The translations under genes and the position numbers were made by a program. From DTFZ01 sp964510055 (GTDB lineage Bacteria > Bacillota > Clostridia > Christensenellales > SZUA-584): DNA of 25,986 nucleotides. The stretch spans positions 1 to 25,986 of the forward strand of contig CAZDZY010000037.1 in assembly GCA_964510055.1 (NCBI GenBank), in the 5' to 3' direction. Below the pieces are notes generated by a model. It was not told where the DNA came from. It searched no databases and saw only the letters and a program-made list of their open reading frames with translations. Positions 14,325 to 22,708 of the stretch are shown here, one piece after another; the first letter of the stretch is position 1, and every line of letters begins with the position of its first letter.

Positions 14325-16793
14325 ATGGACTTTTTTACAAAGTTTACGGAAGGCGCTAAAAACGCGCTTAAATATGCGGAAGATAAAGCAAGGGAGCTTG
14401 GACATAACTATATAGGCACGGAACATCTGCTGCTTGGACTCATATGCGAGAAGGACGGGGCGGCGGCAAACCTGTTAGGCCTCTCGGGTATTTCCGAAGA
14501 GGCGGTGACCGAGAACCTGCTCTCGCTTATTGGCAAGGGGGACTTCGAGTTTACTCCGGGGTTCGGCTATACCCCGCGCTCCAAACAGATACTCGAACTT
14601 AGCGTTACTTTCTCCAAGCAGATGGGGCAAAGCTACGTAGGCACAGAGCATATTTTAATGGCGCTCATAAAAGAGAAGGAAAGCGTCGCTTTCAGGATCT
14701 TAAGCGAGCTTGGCGCAGATTTTAACGAACTTGAACACGGTATATACAACGTAACTGGCGAGAACGCCATACCCGGCGAGCCGGGGCAGAGAAAAGACGA
14801 TAAGACCCCCAAACTCGACAAGTTTGGCAGGGACTTAACGAAGGCCGCAAAAGACGGGGAACTCGACCCCGTAATAGGACGCACGCAGGAAATAGAGCGT
14901 ATAACCCAGATACTTTCGAGAAGGACGAAGAACAACCCGGTGCTTATAGGCGAACCGGGCGTAGGAAAATCTGCTATAGCAGAGGGGCTGGCGCAGAGGA
15001 TAGTGGACGGCAACGTGCCGGAACTGCTCGCCGGAAAGCGCGTGGTGGCGCTCGACCTCGCGGGCATGATAGCGGGCACGAAATACAGGGGAGAGTTTGA
15101 GGACAGGCTGAAAGACGCCATGAAGGAACTTAAAGCCACGGGCAGCGTGATACTGTTTATCGACGAGATACATACCATAGTAGGCGCGGGCGCCGCAGAG
15201 GGCGCCATGGACGCGGCCAGCATATTGAAGCCCGCGCTTGCGAGGGGAGAGATACAGGTGGTAGGCGCTACTACTTACGACGAATACCGCAAAAATATCG
15301 AAAAGGACGCGGCGCTTGAGAGAAGGTTCCAGCCGGTAACGGTAGGGGAACCGACAAAGGAGGAGACGCTCGAGATACTCAAAGGCCTGCGCGACAGGTA
15401 TGAGGCCCACCATAAGGTGAAGATAACCGACGAGGCGCTGAGCGCCGCGGTCGAGCTTTCGGCGAGGTATATATCCGACCGGTTCCTGCCTGATAAGGCG
15501 ATAGACCTCATGGACGAAGCGGCATCGAAGGTAAGGCTGAAGATATATACCGCGCCGCCCGACATAAAAGAGCTCGAGGAGCAGTCGGAGCAGCTCAGGA
15601 AAGAGAAGGAACAGGCAATAACCCACCAGAACTTCGAGAAAGCCGCCCAGCTTCGCGACGAAGAAAAGAACATCGAGAAGAAGATGTCGGAGATGAAGAA
15701 GGAGTGGGAGAACAATACGAAGGAATCTGAAGGACGCGTTACCGAGACCGAGATAGCGGAGATAGTATCCAGCTGGACGCATATTCCGGTTTTAAAGCTT
15801 ACTGAAGATGAGGCAAAACGTCTGCTGGCTCTCGAAGCAACGCTGCATAAACGCGTCATAGGTCAGGACGAGGCGTGCGTAGCGGTCTCAAAGGCTATAC
15901 GGCGCTCACGGGCGGGCTTAAAAGACCCGAAAAGGCCGGTAGGTTCGTTCATATTCTTGGGGCCCACGGGCGTCGGCAAAACGGAGCTTTCGAAGGCTCT
16001 TGCCGAAGCGATGTTCGGGGACGAGAACGCATTAGTGCGCCTCGATATGTCGGAGTATATGGAGAAACACGCGGTCTCCAAGCTGATCGGATCGCCTCCG
16101 GGCTATGTGGGGTTCGAAGAGGGAGGGCAACTTACCGAAAAAGTAAGAAGGAACCCGTATTCGGTACTGCTTCTGGACGAGATAGAAAAAGCGCACCCTG
16201 ATGTGTTCAATATACTTCTCCAGATACTCGAAGACGGCAGGCTGACCGACTCTAACGGCCGCGTGGTGGATTTTAAAAATACAGTTATCATCATGACTTC
16301 AAATCTGGGTGTCCGCGATATCGCGGTAAAAAGAATAGGATTTGAAGACCCGAAGCCGGGCGAAAGCGGATATGAGCAAATGAAGCAGGGCATACTCGAC
16401 GAACTGAAAAAAGCGTTCCGCCCCGAGTTCATAAACCGCCTCGACGATATAATCGTTTTCCATAAATTAAGCCGCGAACATACGAGGGAGATAGTGAAGC
16501 TGATGCTCGGCAGCGTGATAAAGAGGCTCGAAGAGCGCGAAATAAGGATGAGCTATTCGGAAGACACCGTAGATTACCTCGCACAGGAAGGATTCGATGA
16601 AAACTACGGCGCAAGGCCGCTCCGGCGCATGATACAGCAGCTTGTCGAAGACCAGCTTTCAGAGGAAATACTCGAGGGCAAGATAAGCATAAGCGACAAG
16701 ATAAACATGTACATGAAAGACGGGAAAACGGCGTTCAGGAAAGAAGAAGAGAAAGCCCATAAGGGAAAGCAGGCGGCGGTAAAAGAAGAATGA
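14325..16793 (+). CDS. clpC: AAA+ unfoldase ClpC
   Basis: An Hsp100 unfoldase that feeds substrates, including arginine-phosphorylated proteins, to ClpP. In order: a double Clp N repeat (about 1-145, with NYIGTEHLLLGL and SYVGTEHILMAL), the first AAA+ domain with Walker A at 209-216 (GEPGVGKS) and Walker B LFIDEIHT, a middle coiled coil with a UVR-like segment (HQNFEKAAQLRDEE), the second AAA+ domain with Walker A at 546-553 (GPTGVGKT), and the ClpB_D2-small domain. The middle domain is short, as in ClpC rather than ClpB. The length of 822 is typical. It is the last gene before a terminator; clpP is not in the window. Confidence 0.98.
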   Translation: MDFFTKFTEGAKNALKYAEDKARELGHNYIGTEHLLLGLICEKDGAAANLLGLSGISEEAVTENLLSLIGKGDFEFTPGFGYTPRSKQILELSVTFSKQMGQSYVGTEHILMALIKEKESVAFRILSELGADFNELEHGIYNVTGENAIPGEPGQRKDDKTPKLDKFGRDLTKAAKDGELDPVIGRTQEIERITQILSRRTKNNPVLIGEPGVGKSAIAEGLAQRIVDGNVPELLAGKRVVALDLAGMIAGTKYRGEFEDRLKDAMKELKATGSVILFIDEIHTIVGAGAAEGAMDAASILKPALARGEIQVVGATTYDEYRKNIEKDAALERRFQPVTVGEPTKEETLEILKGLRDRYEAHHKVKITDEALSAAVELSARYISDRFLPDKAIDLMDEAASKVRLKIYTAPPDIKELEEQSEQLRKEKEQAITHQNFEKAAQLRDEEKNIEKKMSEMKKEWENNTKESEGRVTETEIAEIVSSWTHIPVLKLTEDEAKRLLALEATLHKRVIGQDEACVAVSKAIRRSRAGLKDPKRPVGSFIFLGPTGVGKTELSKALAEAMFGDENALVRLDMSEYMEKHAVSKLIGSPPGYVGFEEGGQLTEKVRRNPYSVLLLDEIEKAHPDVFNILLQILEDGRLTDSNGRVVDFKNTVIIMTSNLGVRDIAVKRIGFEDPKPGESGYEQMKQGILDELKKAFRPEFINRLDDIIVFHKLSREHTREIVKLMLGSVIKRLEEREIRMSYSEDTVDYLAQEGFDENYGARPLRRMIQQLVEDQLSEEILEGKISISDKINMYMKDGKTAFRKEEEKAHKGKQAAVKEE

Positions 16794-16804
16794 CGTTATA
16801 ACAG

Positions 16805-16832
16805 GGCCGCGGATGTATCATCCGCGGCTTTT
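16805..16832 (+). terminator. Intrinsic terminator of the ctsR-clpC operon
   Basis: A perfect 10-bp stem (GCCGCGGATG with CATCCGCGGC) around the three-base loop TAT, followed by a short T run. It begins 12 bases after the clpC stop codon. Confidence 0.93.
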
Positions 16833-16879
16833 ATACTAGTCAGGCATGATATAGCAAACAGGAGGGCTGATGTTGTATA

Positions 16880-17818
16880 ATGATAAACATGATGAAAAAG
16901 CAATTCTCTGCTGTCGTCGTAGGGGCAGTAAATATCGATATCTGCGGCAAGCCTTATAAACCGCTCATTTCCTGCGACTCCAATCCCGGAACTGTATATA
17001 CGTCGATAGGCGGCGTAGGATTCAACATCGCCCGGAACTTAAAGCTTCTCGGTATTCGCGTCAGGCTCATAACAGCCATTGGCGGCGACGCGCAAGGGGA
17101 AAAGGTAAAGGTAAGCTGCGAGGAAGCCGGGATAGATATCTCCGGGGCGCTGAAAATCGAAGATTCGGCCACTTCCTGTTATGTATTCATTACGGATGAG
17201 AAGGGCGATATGAGGCTTGCCGTTAACGATATGAGCATATACGGGCACATCACGCCCGGATTTTTAAAAGCAAAAATGGATGCTGTCAACAGCGCTGATA
17301 TCTGCATTGTTGATACGAATATTTCTGAAAGTTCGCTTGAATATCTTGCGGAGAACTGCGCTATTCCAATAATGTGCGATCCCGTATCTGTCGCAAAATC
17401 ATATAAACTGAAAAATATACTGGGGAGGCTGCATACCCTCAAGCCGAATATAATCGAAGCGGAGTATCTCGCAAATATGCCGATAAAAGATGAAACCTCC
17501 ATGAAAGCTGCGGCTGGGAAGCTTCTTGAGACCGGGTTGAAACGTGTGTTTATCACGATGGGCAAAGACGGCGTATATTACGCCGGCGGACATGAGGAAG
17601 GCGTCCTGCCCTGCATGCCGCACACTCTGGTCAATACGCTGGGAGCCGGCGACAGCTTTATGGCGGCGGCGTGCTGGGCTTATCTTAACGGTTTATCGGT
17701 AAAAGATACGGCGAAAGCGGGCCTCGCCGCTTCGGCTGTCTGCCTTGAATGCAGCGAGGCGGTAAACGGGAAACTAAATGAGGAAGAGCTGCTGGAGCGA
17801 AGCGGCATAACATTATAA
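16880..17818 (+). CDS. psuK: Pseudouridine kinase (PfkB family)
   Basis: Phosphorylates pseudouridine to pseudouridine 5'-phosphate, the substrate of the glycosidase encoded next. The PfkB/ribokinase fold shows VVGAVNIDICG at the N-terminus, GGVGFNIARNL in the substrate loop, and the catalytic-base signature LVNTLGAGDSFMAA near residue 255. The specific assignment rests on the adjacent psuG, since the fold alone covers many sugar kinases. In-frame ATG codons at 16889 and 16892 are possible starts; a stop codon at 16868 rules out starts further upstream. The ribosome site GGAGGG is at 16861-16866, a little distant from the first ATG. Confidence 0.9.
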   Translation: MINMMKKQFSAVVVGAVNIDICGKPYKPLISCDSNPGTVYTSIGGVGFNIARNLKLLGIRVRLITAIGGDAQGEKVKVSCEEAGIDISGALKIEDSATSCYVFITDEKGDMRLAVNDMSIYGHITPGFLKAKMDAVNSADICIVDTNISESSLEYLAENCAIPIMCDPVSVAKSYKLKNILGRLHTLKPNIIEAEYLANMPIKDETSMKAAAGKLLETGLKRVFITMGKDGVYYAGGHEEGVLPCMPHTLVNTLGAGDSFMAAACWAYLNGLSVKDTAKAGLAASAVCLECSEAVNGKLNEEELLERSGITL

Positions 17819-17835
17819 AAAGGAAGAGAACGAAT

Positions 17836-18759
17836 ATGGAGATCGACAGCAAATATATCAAGGTAGCTCCCGGGATACGCAGCGCGCTGGAGAGCGGGTT
17901 ACCCGTAGTGGCGTTGGAATCGACTATCATCTCGCACGGCATGCCGTATCCGGAAAACGTGCAGACCGCGCTTAAAGTTGAGCAGGCAGTGCGCGAAAAC
18001 GGAGCAGCCCCCGCGACTATAGCGATAATAGAAGGAGTAATAAAGATAGGCCTTTCGCCCGAAGAGATAGACTATATAGGCAAAAAAGGCCCGGCTGCCG
18101 CAAAGGTCAGCCGCAGGGATATACCTGCGGTCATAGCGATGAAAGGCGACGGGGCAAGCACTGTCGCAGCTACCATGATAATTGCCGCTATGGCTGATAT
18201 AAAAGTATTCGCGACCGGGGGGATAGGGGGAGTGCACCGGGGCGCGGAGACTACGATGGACATTTCGGCCGACCTTGAAGAGCTGGCCCGGACACCTGTG
18301 GTAGTCGTATGCTCGGGGGCAAAATCGATACTCGATATAGGATTGACGCTCGAATACCTTGAAACAAAGGGCGTTCCCGTGGTGGGCTATAAAACAAAAG
18401 AATTCCCCGCGTTTTATACGAGGCAAAGCGGATACGAAGCGAACTGCCGTATGGATGCCCCGAAAGAGATAGCGGAAGCGTGGAAGATAAAACAGGAACT
18501 AGGTATCGGCGGAGGCATGCTCGTTGCGAACCCAATACCCGAAGAATACTCAATGGATCGCGGTTATATATCTGATACTATCGAAAACGCAGTATCGGCG
18601 GCGAAACGGCAGGGCGTAAAGGGCAAAGATGTGACGCCCTTCCTGTTAAACGAAATAAAGAACATTACCGATGGCGTCAGCCTTAAAGCCAATATCGAGC
18701 TCGTGCTCAGCAACTCAAGGCTCGCCGCGCAGATAGCGGCCGAATTGTGCAGACGATAG
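17836..18759 (+). CDS. psuG: Pseudouridine-5'-phosphate glycosidase
   Basis: Splits pseudouridine 5'-phosphate into uracil and ribose 5-phosphate by breaking the C-C glycosidic bond; with PsuK it lets the cell recycle pseudouridine from RNA turnover. The family pattern is clear: ALESTIISHGMPYP, EGVIKIGL, FATGGIGGVHRGAE, the CSGAKSILDIG segment with the catalytic lysine, PAFYTRQSG, and ANPIPEEY. The length of 307 is typical. It follows psuK by 17 bases with an AAGGAAG ribosome site, so the two form one operon. Confidence 0.97.
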   Translation: MEIDSKYIKVAPGIRSALESGLPVVALESTIISHGMPYPENVQTALKVEQAVRENGAAPATIAIIEGVIKIGLSPEEIDYIGKKGPAAAKVSRRDIPAVIAMKGDGASTVAATMIIAAMADIKVFATGGIGGVHRGAETTMDISADLEELARTPVVVVCSGAKSILDIGLTLEYLETKGVPVVGYKTKEFPAFYTRQSGYEANCRMDAPKEIAEAWKIKQELGIGGGMLVANPIPEEYSMDRGYISDTIENAVSAAKRQGVKGKDVTPFLLNEIKNITDGVSLKANIELVLSNSRLAAQIAAELCRR

Positions 18760-18814
18760 GATATCGAATGCTAAAAAGCCGGACTATAATGATCAAATGT
18801 GTAAATGTACGTAA

Positions 18815-18836
18815 GTTCAGGAATGAACGCTTTTAC
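18815..18836 (+). terminator. Weak hairpin after psuG
   Basis: A 5-bp stem (GTTCA/TGAAC) with a GGAA loop, followed by GCTTTTAC. Outer bases (TGTAAA with TTTACA) could extend the fold. It lies about 55 bases after the psuG stop codon. It may be a weak terminator. Confidence 0.35.
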
Positions 18837-18887
18837 ATAAGGTAAAGTCTGACGACAGGCGATATTAGCTATGATGATAGTTAATCA

Positions 18888-18916
18888 TTGACATTAATGG
18901 GCAATATGATTATATT
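18888..18916 (+). promoter_or_regulatory. Sigma-A promoter for the diguanylate cyclase gene
   Basis: TTGACA (18888-18893), a 17-base spacer and TATATT (18911-18916). The start site would fall near 18923, giving a leader of about 75 bases to the ATG at 18997. Confidence 0.78.
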
Positions 18917-18996
18917 ATTATGTATTAAATAAAGGAAAGCACAAAGGATCGTTGCGTTTTCTTCCTTTTGATCATAGTTTTATACGAGGTATGAGG

Positions 18997-19932
18997 ATGA
19001 AAGGCATAACAATAGAAAGACCTGATCTGTTCCGGACCATAATGGAAAGCGAGTTTACATATGTATTCTTTAAAGACAGGCAATCGCGCTTTATTGACGT
19101 GAGCCTTGGGCAGTCGCGCGGATTCAATTCATCGCGCGAAGAAGTCATAGGGAAGACGGATTACGATTTCTTTTCAAAAGAATTCGCAAATGAGGCCTTG
19201 CGTGACGAACAGAAGATCATGGAAACAGGAGAGCCTATATTAAATAAGATCGAAAGGCTCCACTGGCTCACGGGGGAAGTCTCCTGGGTGCAGGTAAATA
19301 AATATCCCCTATACGACAATCAAAGAAATATCATGGGGACATGGGGAATGTCGTATAACGTAACTGCATTGAACGATGAGAAGCGGAAGCTTGAAGAAGA
19401 CAAGACAAAACTTGAAGATATAGGCAACTTTTATAAAGAACGGTGCGTTATAGACGATATGACGGAGCTTTTTAACCGCCGCAAATTTTTTGAGGACCTT
19501 AATTCGGAATATGAAAAAATAAAGAGATCGAGAAGAAAAAGCGATGAATTTTGCATCTCGTTCCTCGATATCGATAATTTTAAAAAGGTAAACGACCGTT
19601 ACGGCCATCAGTTCGGCGATTTTCTTATAAGCCAAATCGCGGCGATGATAAGGGCAAACGTGCGCTCTGAGGATATCGTTTTCCGTTACGGCGGAGATGA
19701 ATTTTTTATATTATATAAGCAGACCGGCAAAGAAGACGCTTTAAAGATAACCGAGAGGATACGTATAGTTATAGGCAATGCGCGCTTTACCAGAGGAGGC
19801 AAGACCGCAACGGTAACTATAAGCGGAGGAGTCGCTTCTTCCAACGAGGCCGGCAGCGTTGACGCGCTGACCCATATTGCCGATATGCGGCTGTATTGCG
19901 CTAAATCCGAAGGCAAAGACAACATTGCGTGA
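18997..19932 (+). CDS. PAS-GGDEF diguanylate cyclase
   Basis: Makes the second messenger cyclic di-GMP from two GTP. An N-terminal PAS sensor (about residues 12-115; YVFFKDRQSRFIDVSLG, IGKTDYDFF, GTWGMSYNVT) is joined by a short coiled coil (about 118-140) to a GGDEF domain. The active-site sequence GGDEF is intact at 232-236, and an RxxD product-inhibition site is at Arg223-Asp226. No membrane segment is seen, so it senses a cytoplasmic signal. I chose the ATG at 18997, with GAGG (18986-18989) seven bases upstream. An upstream TTG at 18952 would add 15 residues but has its AAGGA too close. The signal bound by the PAS domain is unknown. Confidence 0.9.
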   Translation: MKGITIERPDLFRTIMESEFTYVFFKDRQSRFIDVSLGQSRGFNSSREEVIGKTDYDFFSKEFANEALRDEQKIMETGEPILNKIERLHWLTGEVSWVQVNKYPLYDNQRNIMGTWGMSYNVTALNDEKRKLEEDKTKLEDIGNFYKERCVIDDMTELFNRRKFFEDLNSEYEKIKRSRRKSDEFCISFLDIDNFKKVNDRYGHQFGDFLISQIAAMIRANVRSEDIVFRYGGDEFFILYKQTGKEDALKITERIRIVIGNARFTRGGKTATVTISGGVASSNEAGSVDALTHIADMRLYCAKSEGKDNIA

Positions 19933-20064
19933 TCATTTTTTACCGTTCAGACCAATTAGATGATATGCCTGCCTGATATTAACATTTAAAGTAAACGTTA
20001 CATTAATAGCTTGCTTATTTAATAAAAATACAGCAGTGCAATAAAATGTAAGCGTAATCCAGCA

Positions 20065-20091
20065 TTGACAAATGATAGATAGTAATATAAT
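20065..20091 (+). promoter_or_regulatory. Probable sigma-A promoter upstream of the Rnk-type gene
   Basis: TTGACA (20065-20070) is followed by TATAAT (20086-20091) after 15 bases, or by the weaker TAATAT (20088-20093) after 17. The gap between the GGDEF gene and this promoter (19933-20064) holds only AT-rich sequence, including the short palindrome GTAAACGTTAC at 19991-20001. Confidence 0.6.
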
Positions 20092-20151
20092 ATTAATTAA
20101 AGCGCAACTTAAAAAGCTGCATGCTGAATATTATTAAATAAGAGATAATTG

Positions 20152-20182
20152 AAAGCATTATTAATGGTAAATATGCTTTTTT
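20152..20182 (+). promoter_or_regulatory. Hairpin plus T run in the leader of the Rnk-type gene
   Basis: AAAGCAT (20152-20158) pairs with ATGCTTT (20173-20179) around a 14-base AT-rich loop and runs into six T bases. It lies between the promoter near 20065 and the start codon at 20208, where it could act as an attenuator, or it is a weak terminator. Confidence 0.35.
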
Positions 20183-20207
20183 ACTTTTATCAGAAGGGGG
20201 AAATCTT

Positions 20208-20609
20208 GTGTTTCGCAAAATTTATATAACAGAGTCTGATAAACAAAAGCTGCAAAAGCTTATAGACAGCCAGATAAACGATATAAACAAAGAATATATA
20301 ACGGAACTCGAAGCGGAATTAAAACGCGCGGAAACCGTAAGCCCCGGTGAGATCCCGAACGACGTTGTCACGATGAATTCGAAGGTATTGCTGCTCACGG
20401 ACGGGGTAGAAGAAGAGATTTCCCTTGTCTATCCGGACGAAGCTGATGTGGAAAAGAACAGGATATCCGTATTGTCGCCTATAGGGACGGCCATTCTTGG
20501 CTACGCCGAAGGGGATATGCTGGAATGGAACGTACCGGGCGGCGTGGTAAAAGTCGAGCTTAAAAAAATACTTTATCAGCCGGAAGCTGATAAAATGTTC
20601 GACTCTTAG
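20208..20609 (+). CDS. Rnk/GreA C-terminal-domain protein
   Basis: A 133-residue protein with the architecture of Rnk: a short N-terminal helical part (about 1-48) and a GreA/GreB C-terminal FKBP-like domain (about 49-128). Diagnostic segments are PNDVVTMNSKVLL, SLVYPDEAD, ISVLSPIGTAILGYAEGD, VPGGVVKVEL and the closing ILYQPEA. Rnk binds RNA polymerase near the secondary channel but lacks the long Gre coiled coil; its name comes from an effect on nucleoside diphosphate kinase in gamma-proteobacteria. The role in Clostridia is unclear. It starts with GTG after a strong AGAAGGGGG site. The mreB-like gene follows 26 bases downstream. Confidence 0.82.
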   Translation: MFRKIYITESDKQKLQKLIDSQINDINKEYITELEAELKRAETVSPGEIPNDVVTMNSKVLLLTDGVEEEISLVYPDEADVEKNRISVLSPIGTAILGYAEGDMLEWNVPGGVVKVELKKILYQPEADKMFDS

Positions 20610-20635
20610 CTTAAAACAACGATCTGGAGTATTTA

Positions 20636-21682
20636 ATGAGTTTATTTCACGTTGATGATGTCGCGATAGATCTCGGCACTGCGAATGTACGTATATATTT
20701 AAAAGGGAAAGGTATCGTAATAAACGAACCTTCAATAATCGCCGTCAATAAAGACACAGGTGAATTGCTTGCTATTGGAGAAGAAGCACGGATCATGTTC
20801 GGTAGGGCGCCGGGCAATATAGCTGTCGTGCGCCCGCTGAAGGATGGTGTGATCTCGAGCTTTTTCGATACCGAGAGGATGCTCAGATACTTCCTTAGAA
20901 AAGTAATAGGCAGAAGGCTTTTCTTAAAACCCAGAGTATTGGTATGCGTCCCTTCAGGCGTTACCGAAGTAGAGCAGCGTTCATTGATAGAAGCAACGGA
21001 AGAAGCGGGAGCAAGGCAGGCAAGCCTGATCGAGGAGCCGGTCGCGGCGGCGATAGGCGCAGGTATCGATATAGGCGCTCCGTATGGAAGCATGGTAATA
21101 GATATAGGCGGAGGCACAACAGACATTGCGGTGTTTTCGCTCGGGGGAATGGTCATAAACGAATCTATAAAAGTAGCCGGCGATAAGTTTGATGAAGCCG
21201 TGATACGCTATATAAAAAAGAAGCATAATATGCTGATAGGTGAAACGACTGCGCAGAATATAAAAGTAAACATAGGATCAGCCTATCCGAGAAAAGAACA
21301 GGTTTGCATGGAAATAGCGGGGCGCAGCCTCGGCACCGGGCTTCCAAAAACAGTTATCATAAATTCAAATGAGACTGCAGAAGCTTTTGCGGGGCCTCTC
21401 GATACGATATTTGAAGCGGTCCGTCATACATTGGAACGGACTCCGCCCGAATTGGCCGCGGATATAGCTGAAAGCGGAGTATGTATGACGGGAGGCGGTT
21501 CGCTCTTATACGGGTTCGATAAACAGATCTCCGAAAAGACCGGCCTGCCGTGTTATGTGGCGGAAGACGCAATTTCCTGCGTCGCACTGGGAACAGGCCA
21601 GGCGCTTGACAATATAAGCCTGTACGACTATTTGGTCGGCGTTAACGGAACGGATGTTGACAGCCTTATATCATTGCATTAA
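20636..21682 (+). CDS. MreB/Mbl-family rod-shape actin
   Basis: A bacterial actin that forms membrane-bound filaments guiding lateral wall synthesis. It has the phosphate-1 motif DLGTANVRIYLKGKG, PSGVTEVEQRSLIEA, an intact phosphate-2 loop IDIGGGTTDIAVFSLGG, IKVAGDKFDEAVIRY, and the adenosine motif MTGGGSLLYGFD. The length of 348 is slightly more than most MreB. The N-terminal MSLFHVDDVAIDLGTANVRI differs from the usual MreB start. No mreC or mreD is next to it, which suggests a second paralogue of Mbl or MreBH type. The ribosome site is TGGAG. It is probably co-transcribed with the Rnk-type gene. Confidence 0.9.
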   Translation: MSLFHVDDVAIDLGTANVRIYLKGKGIVINEPSIIAVNKDTGELLAIGEEARIMFGRAPGNIAVVRPLKDGVISSFFDTERMLRYFLRKVIGRRLFLKPRVLVCVPSGVTEVEQRSLIEATEEAGARQASLIEEPVAAAIGAGIDIGAPYGSMVIDIGGGTTDIAVFSLGGMVINESIKVAGDKFDEAVIRYIKKKHNMLIGETTAQNIKVNIGSAYPRKEQVCMEIAGRSLGTGLPKTVIINSNETAEAFAGPLDTIFEAVRHTLERTPPELAADIAESGVCMTGGGSLLYGFDKQISEKTGLPCYVAEDAISCVALGTGQALDNISLYDYLVGVNGTDVDSLISLH

Positions 21683-21710
21683 CATATTTTAGCTTTAATA
21701 AAATATTAAT

Positions 21711-22472
21711 ATGGAAAAAAGCATGTACAAAACACAAATCAACGGGGATATAATAAAGTATTCGTTTGATCCTGATCCGGGGCATTTTTTTGCAGACAAT
21801 ATTTATGCTGTCGTATCTGAGGGGAAAGCGCTGGTTATAGATACCGGATATGAACACGAAGGCAATCAGGCGGGCATCGATCTGAAAGAGAACGGGTTGG
21901 AAGCGGCGGGGATAATTATTTCCCATTTCCATGACGACCATATGCAGGGATTAAAAGCGTTTACGGGCGTCCCTGTATACGGGAGCAGCCTTTATAAAAC
22001 AACGCTCGATATGTGGACGGAGAAAGAAGAGCATAAATACTTTACTCCTTCCATTTTAGTTAAGGATGCGGTTTCATTTAAATTCGGGGAACATGATATT
22101 TCTGTTATACCCTCTCCGGGGCATTCTGTTTGTACGGTATTCGTTAGTATCGATGAAAAATACCTTCACATTGCGGATGAGCTGGTCTTTTCCGTCGATC
22201 AGCAGCCTATCCTGCCGTATGCAGGGCCGAAGTATCTGAAAAGTCACATCGAATCGCTGGAAAAACTTAAAGCATACAGTAAATATACCTTTCTGCCCGC
22301 TCACGGGCTTCCGCTTTCCGGCTCAAAGGAGATAGAACGCCAGATAGAAAAGAGGCTCGTTTATTTGAAAGCTGTATTAAACGCCGGCGGGAAGATATCG
22401 TACGAAGAGGCGTCAAGGGATAGCGGAGGTTTCCTGCACAGCGAATGGCATCCGGGTAATTGTGCAGAGTGA
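21711..22472 (+). CDS. Metallo-beta-lactamase-fold hydrolase
   Basis: A 253-residue single-domain hydrolase of the glyoxalase II/beta-lactamase fold. The zinc ligands are His72, His74, Asp76 and His77 (SHFHDDH), His138 (PSPGHS), Asp156 (IADE) and His198 (LPAHG), so both metal sites look complete. The C-terminal 50 residues are helical and basic. No signal peptide is seen, so it is cytoplasmic. The substrate is unknown; likely classes are thioesters or small lactone-like metabolites. The first ATG has no clear ribosome site, and the in-frame ATG at 21723, with GGAA upstream, may be the true start. It follows the mreB-like gene by 28 bases. Confidence 0.82.
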   Translation: MEKSMYKTQINGDIIKYSFDPDPGHFFADNIYAVVSEGKALVIDTGYEHEGNQAGIDLKENGLEAAGIIISHFHDDHMQGLKAFTGVPVYGSSLYKTTLDMWTEKEEHKYFTPSILVKDAVSFKFGEHDISVIPSPGHSVCTVFVSIDEKYLHIADELVFSVDQQPILPYAGPKYLKSHIESLEKLKAYSKYTFLPAHGLPLSGSKEIERQIEKRLVYLKAVLNAGGKISYEEASRDSGGFLHSEWHPGNCAE

Positions 22473-22542
22473 ATTTGTGTCAGACCGTGTATGATAGTTG
22501 CCTTCCGGTGTGTTTTGAGATATTATAAAATAAGAAAATCCC

Positions 22543-22558
22543 AATAAACGTTTTTATT
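22543..22558. promoter_or_regulatory. LacI-type operator-like palindrome
   Basis: AAACGTTT (22546-22553) is a perfect palindrome centred on CG, within the looser repeat AATAAA-CGTT-TTTATT. LacI/GalR and CcpA sites share a central CG, but the cre flanks (TG/CA) are missing. It lies upstream of the sugar-use cluster. Confidence 0.3.
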
Positions 22559-22631
22559 AACCGTTCTGAAAGTTAATTCAGATCAATACTATCCGACGTT
22601 TCATATACGCCGCAGAATAGAACCTGAACTG

Positions 22632-22648
22632 TTGTAAAATTAATACAA
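22632..22648. promoter_or_regulatory. TTGTA-N7-TACAA operator-like palindrome
   Basis: Five-base arms TTGTA and TACAA flank a seven-base AT-rich centre, about 60 bases before the transporter start codon. The position suits a repressor or activator site for the transporter-DUF2804-GH2 genes. No regulator gene is in the window to match it with. Confidence 0.4.
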
Positions 22649-22708
22649 ACTCTTAAATTTCGACTGTGCGAAATGAAAAATCATATACGCATAAATTGGG
22701 AGGGGAAG

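Noticed and set aside
14835..15782. Long minus-strand open frame inside clpC
   Set aside because: It lies wholly within clpC, has no recognisable domain and reflects the codon pattern of the real gene. The same holds for minus-strand frames inside ftsA (2069-2872) and the DUF2804/GH2 genes (24399-25478).
16876..16881. TATAAT directly at the psuK start codon
   Set aside because: No credible -35 element lies upstream, and use of this box would place transcription start inside the coding region.
18952..18996. TTG start for the PAS-GGDEF gene at 18952
   Set aside because: The AAGGA site is only three bases away, while the ATG at 18997 has GAGG at proper spacing and the added residues match no domain.
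19933..20064. Possible small gene or RNA between the GGDEF gene and the next promoter
   Set aside because: I saw only AT-rich sequence with short palindromes such as GTAAACGTTAC; no ribosome site with an open frame and no tRNA-like fold.
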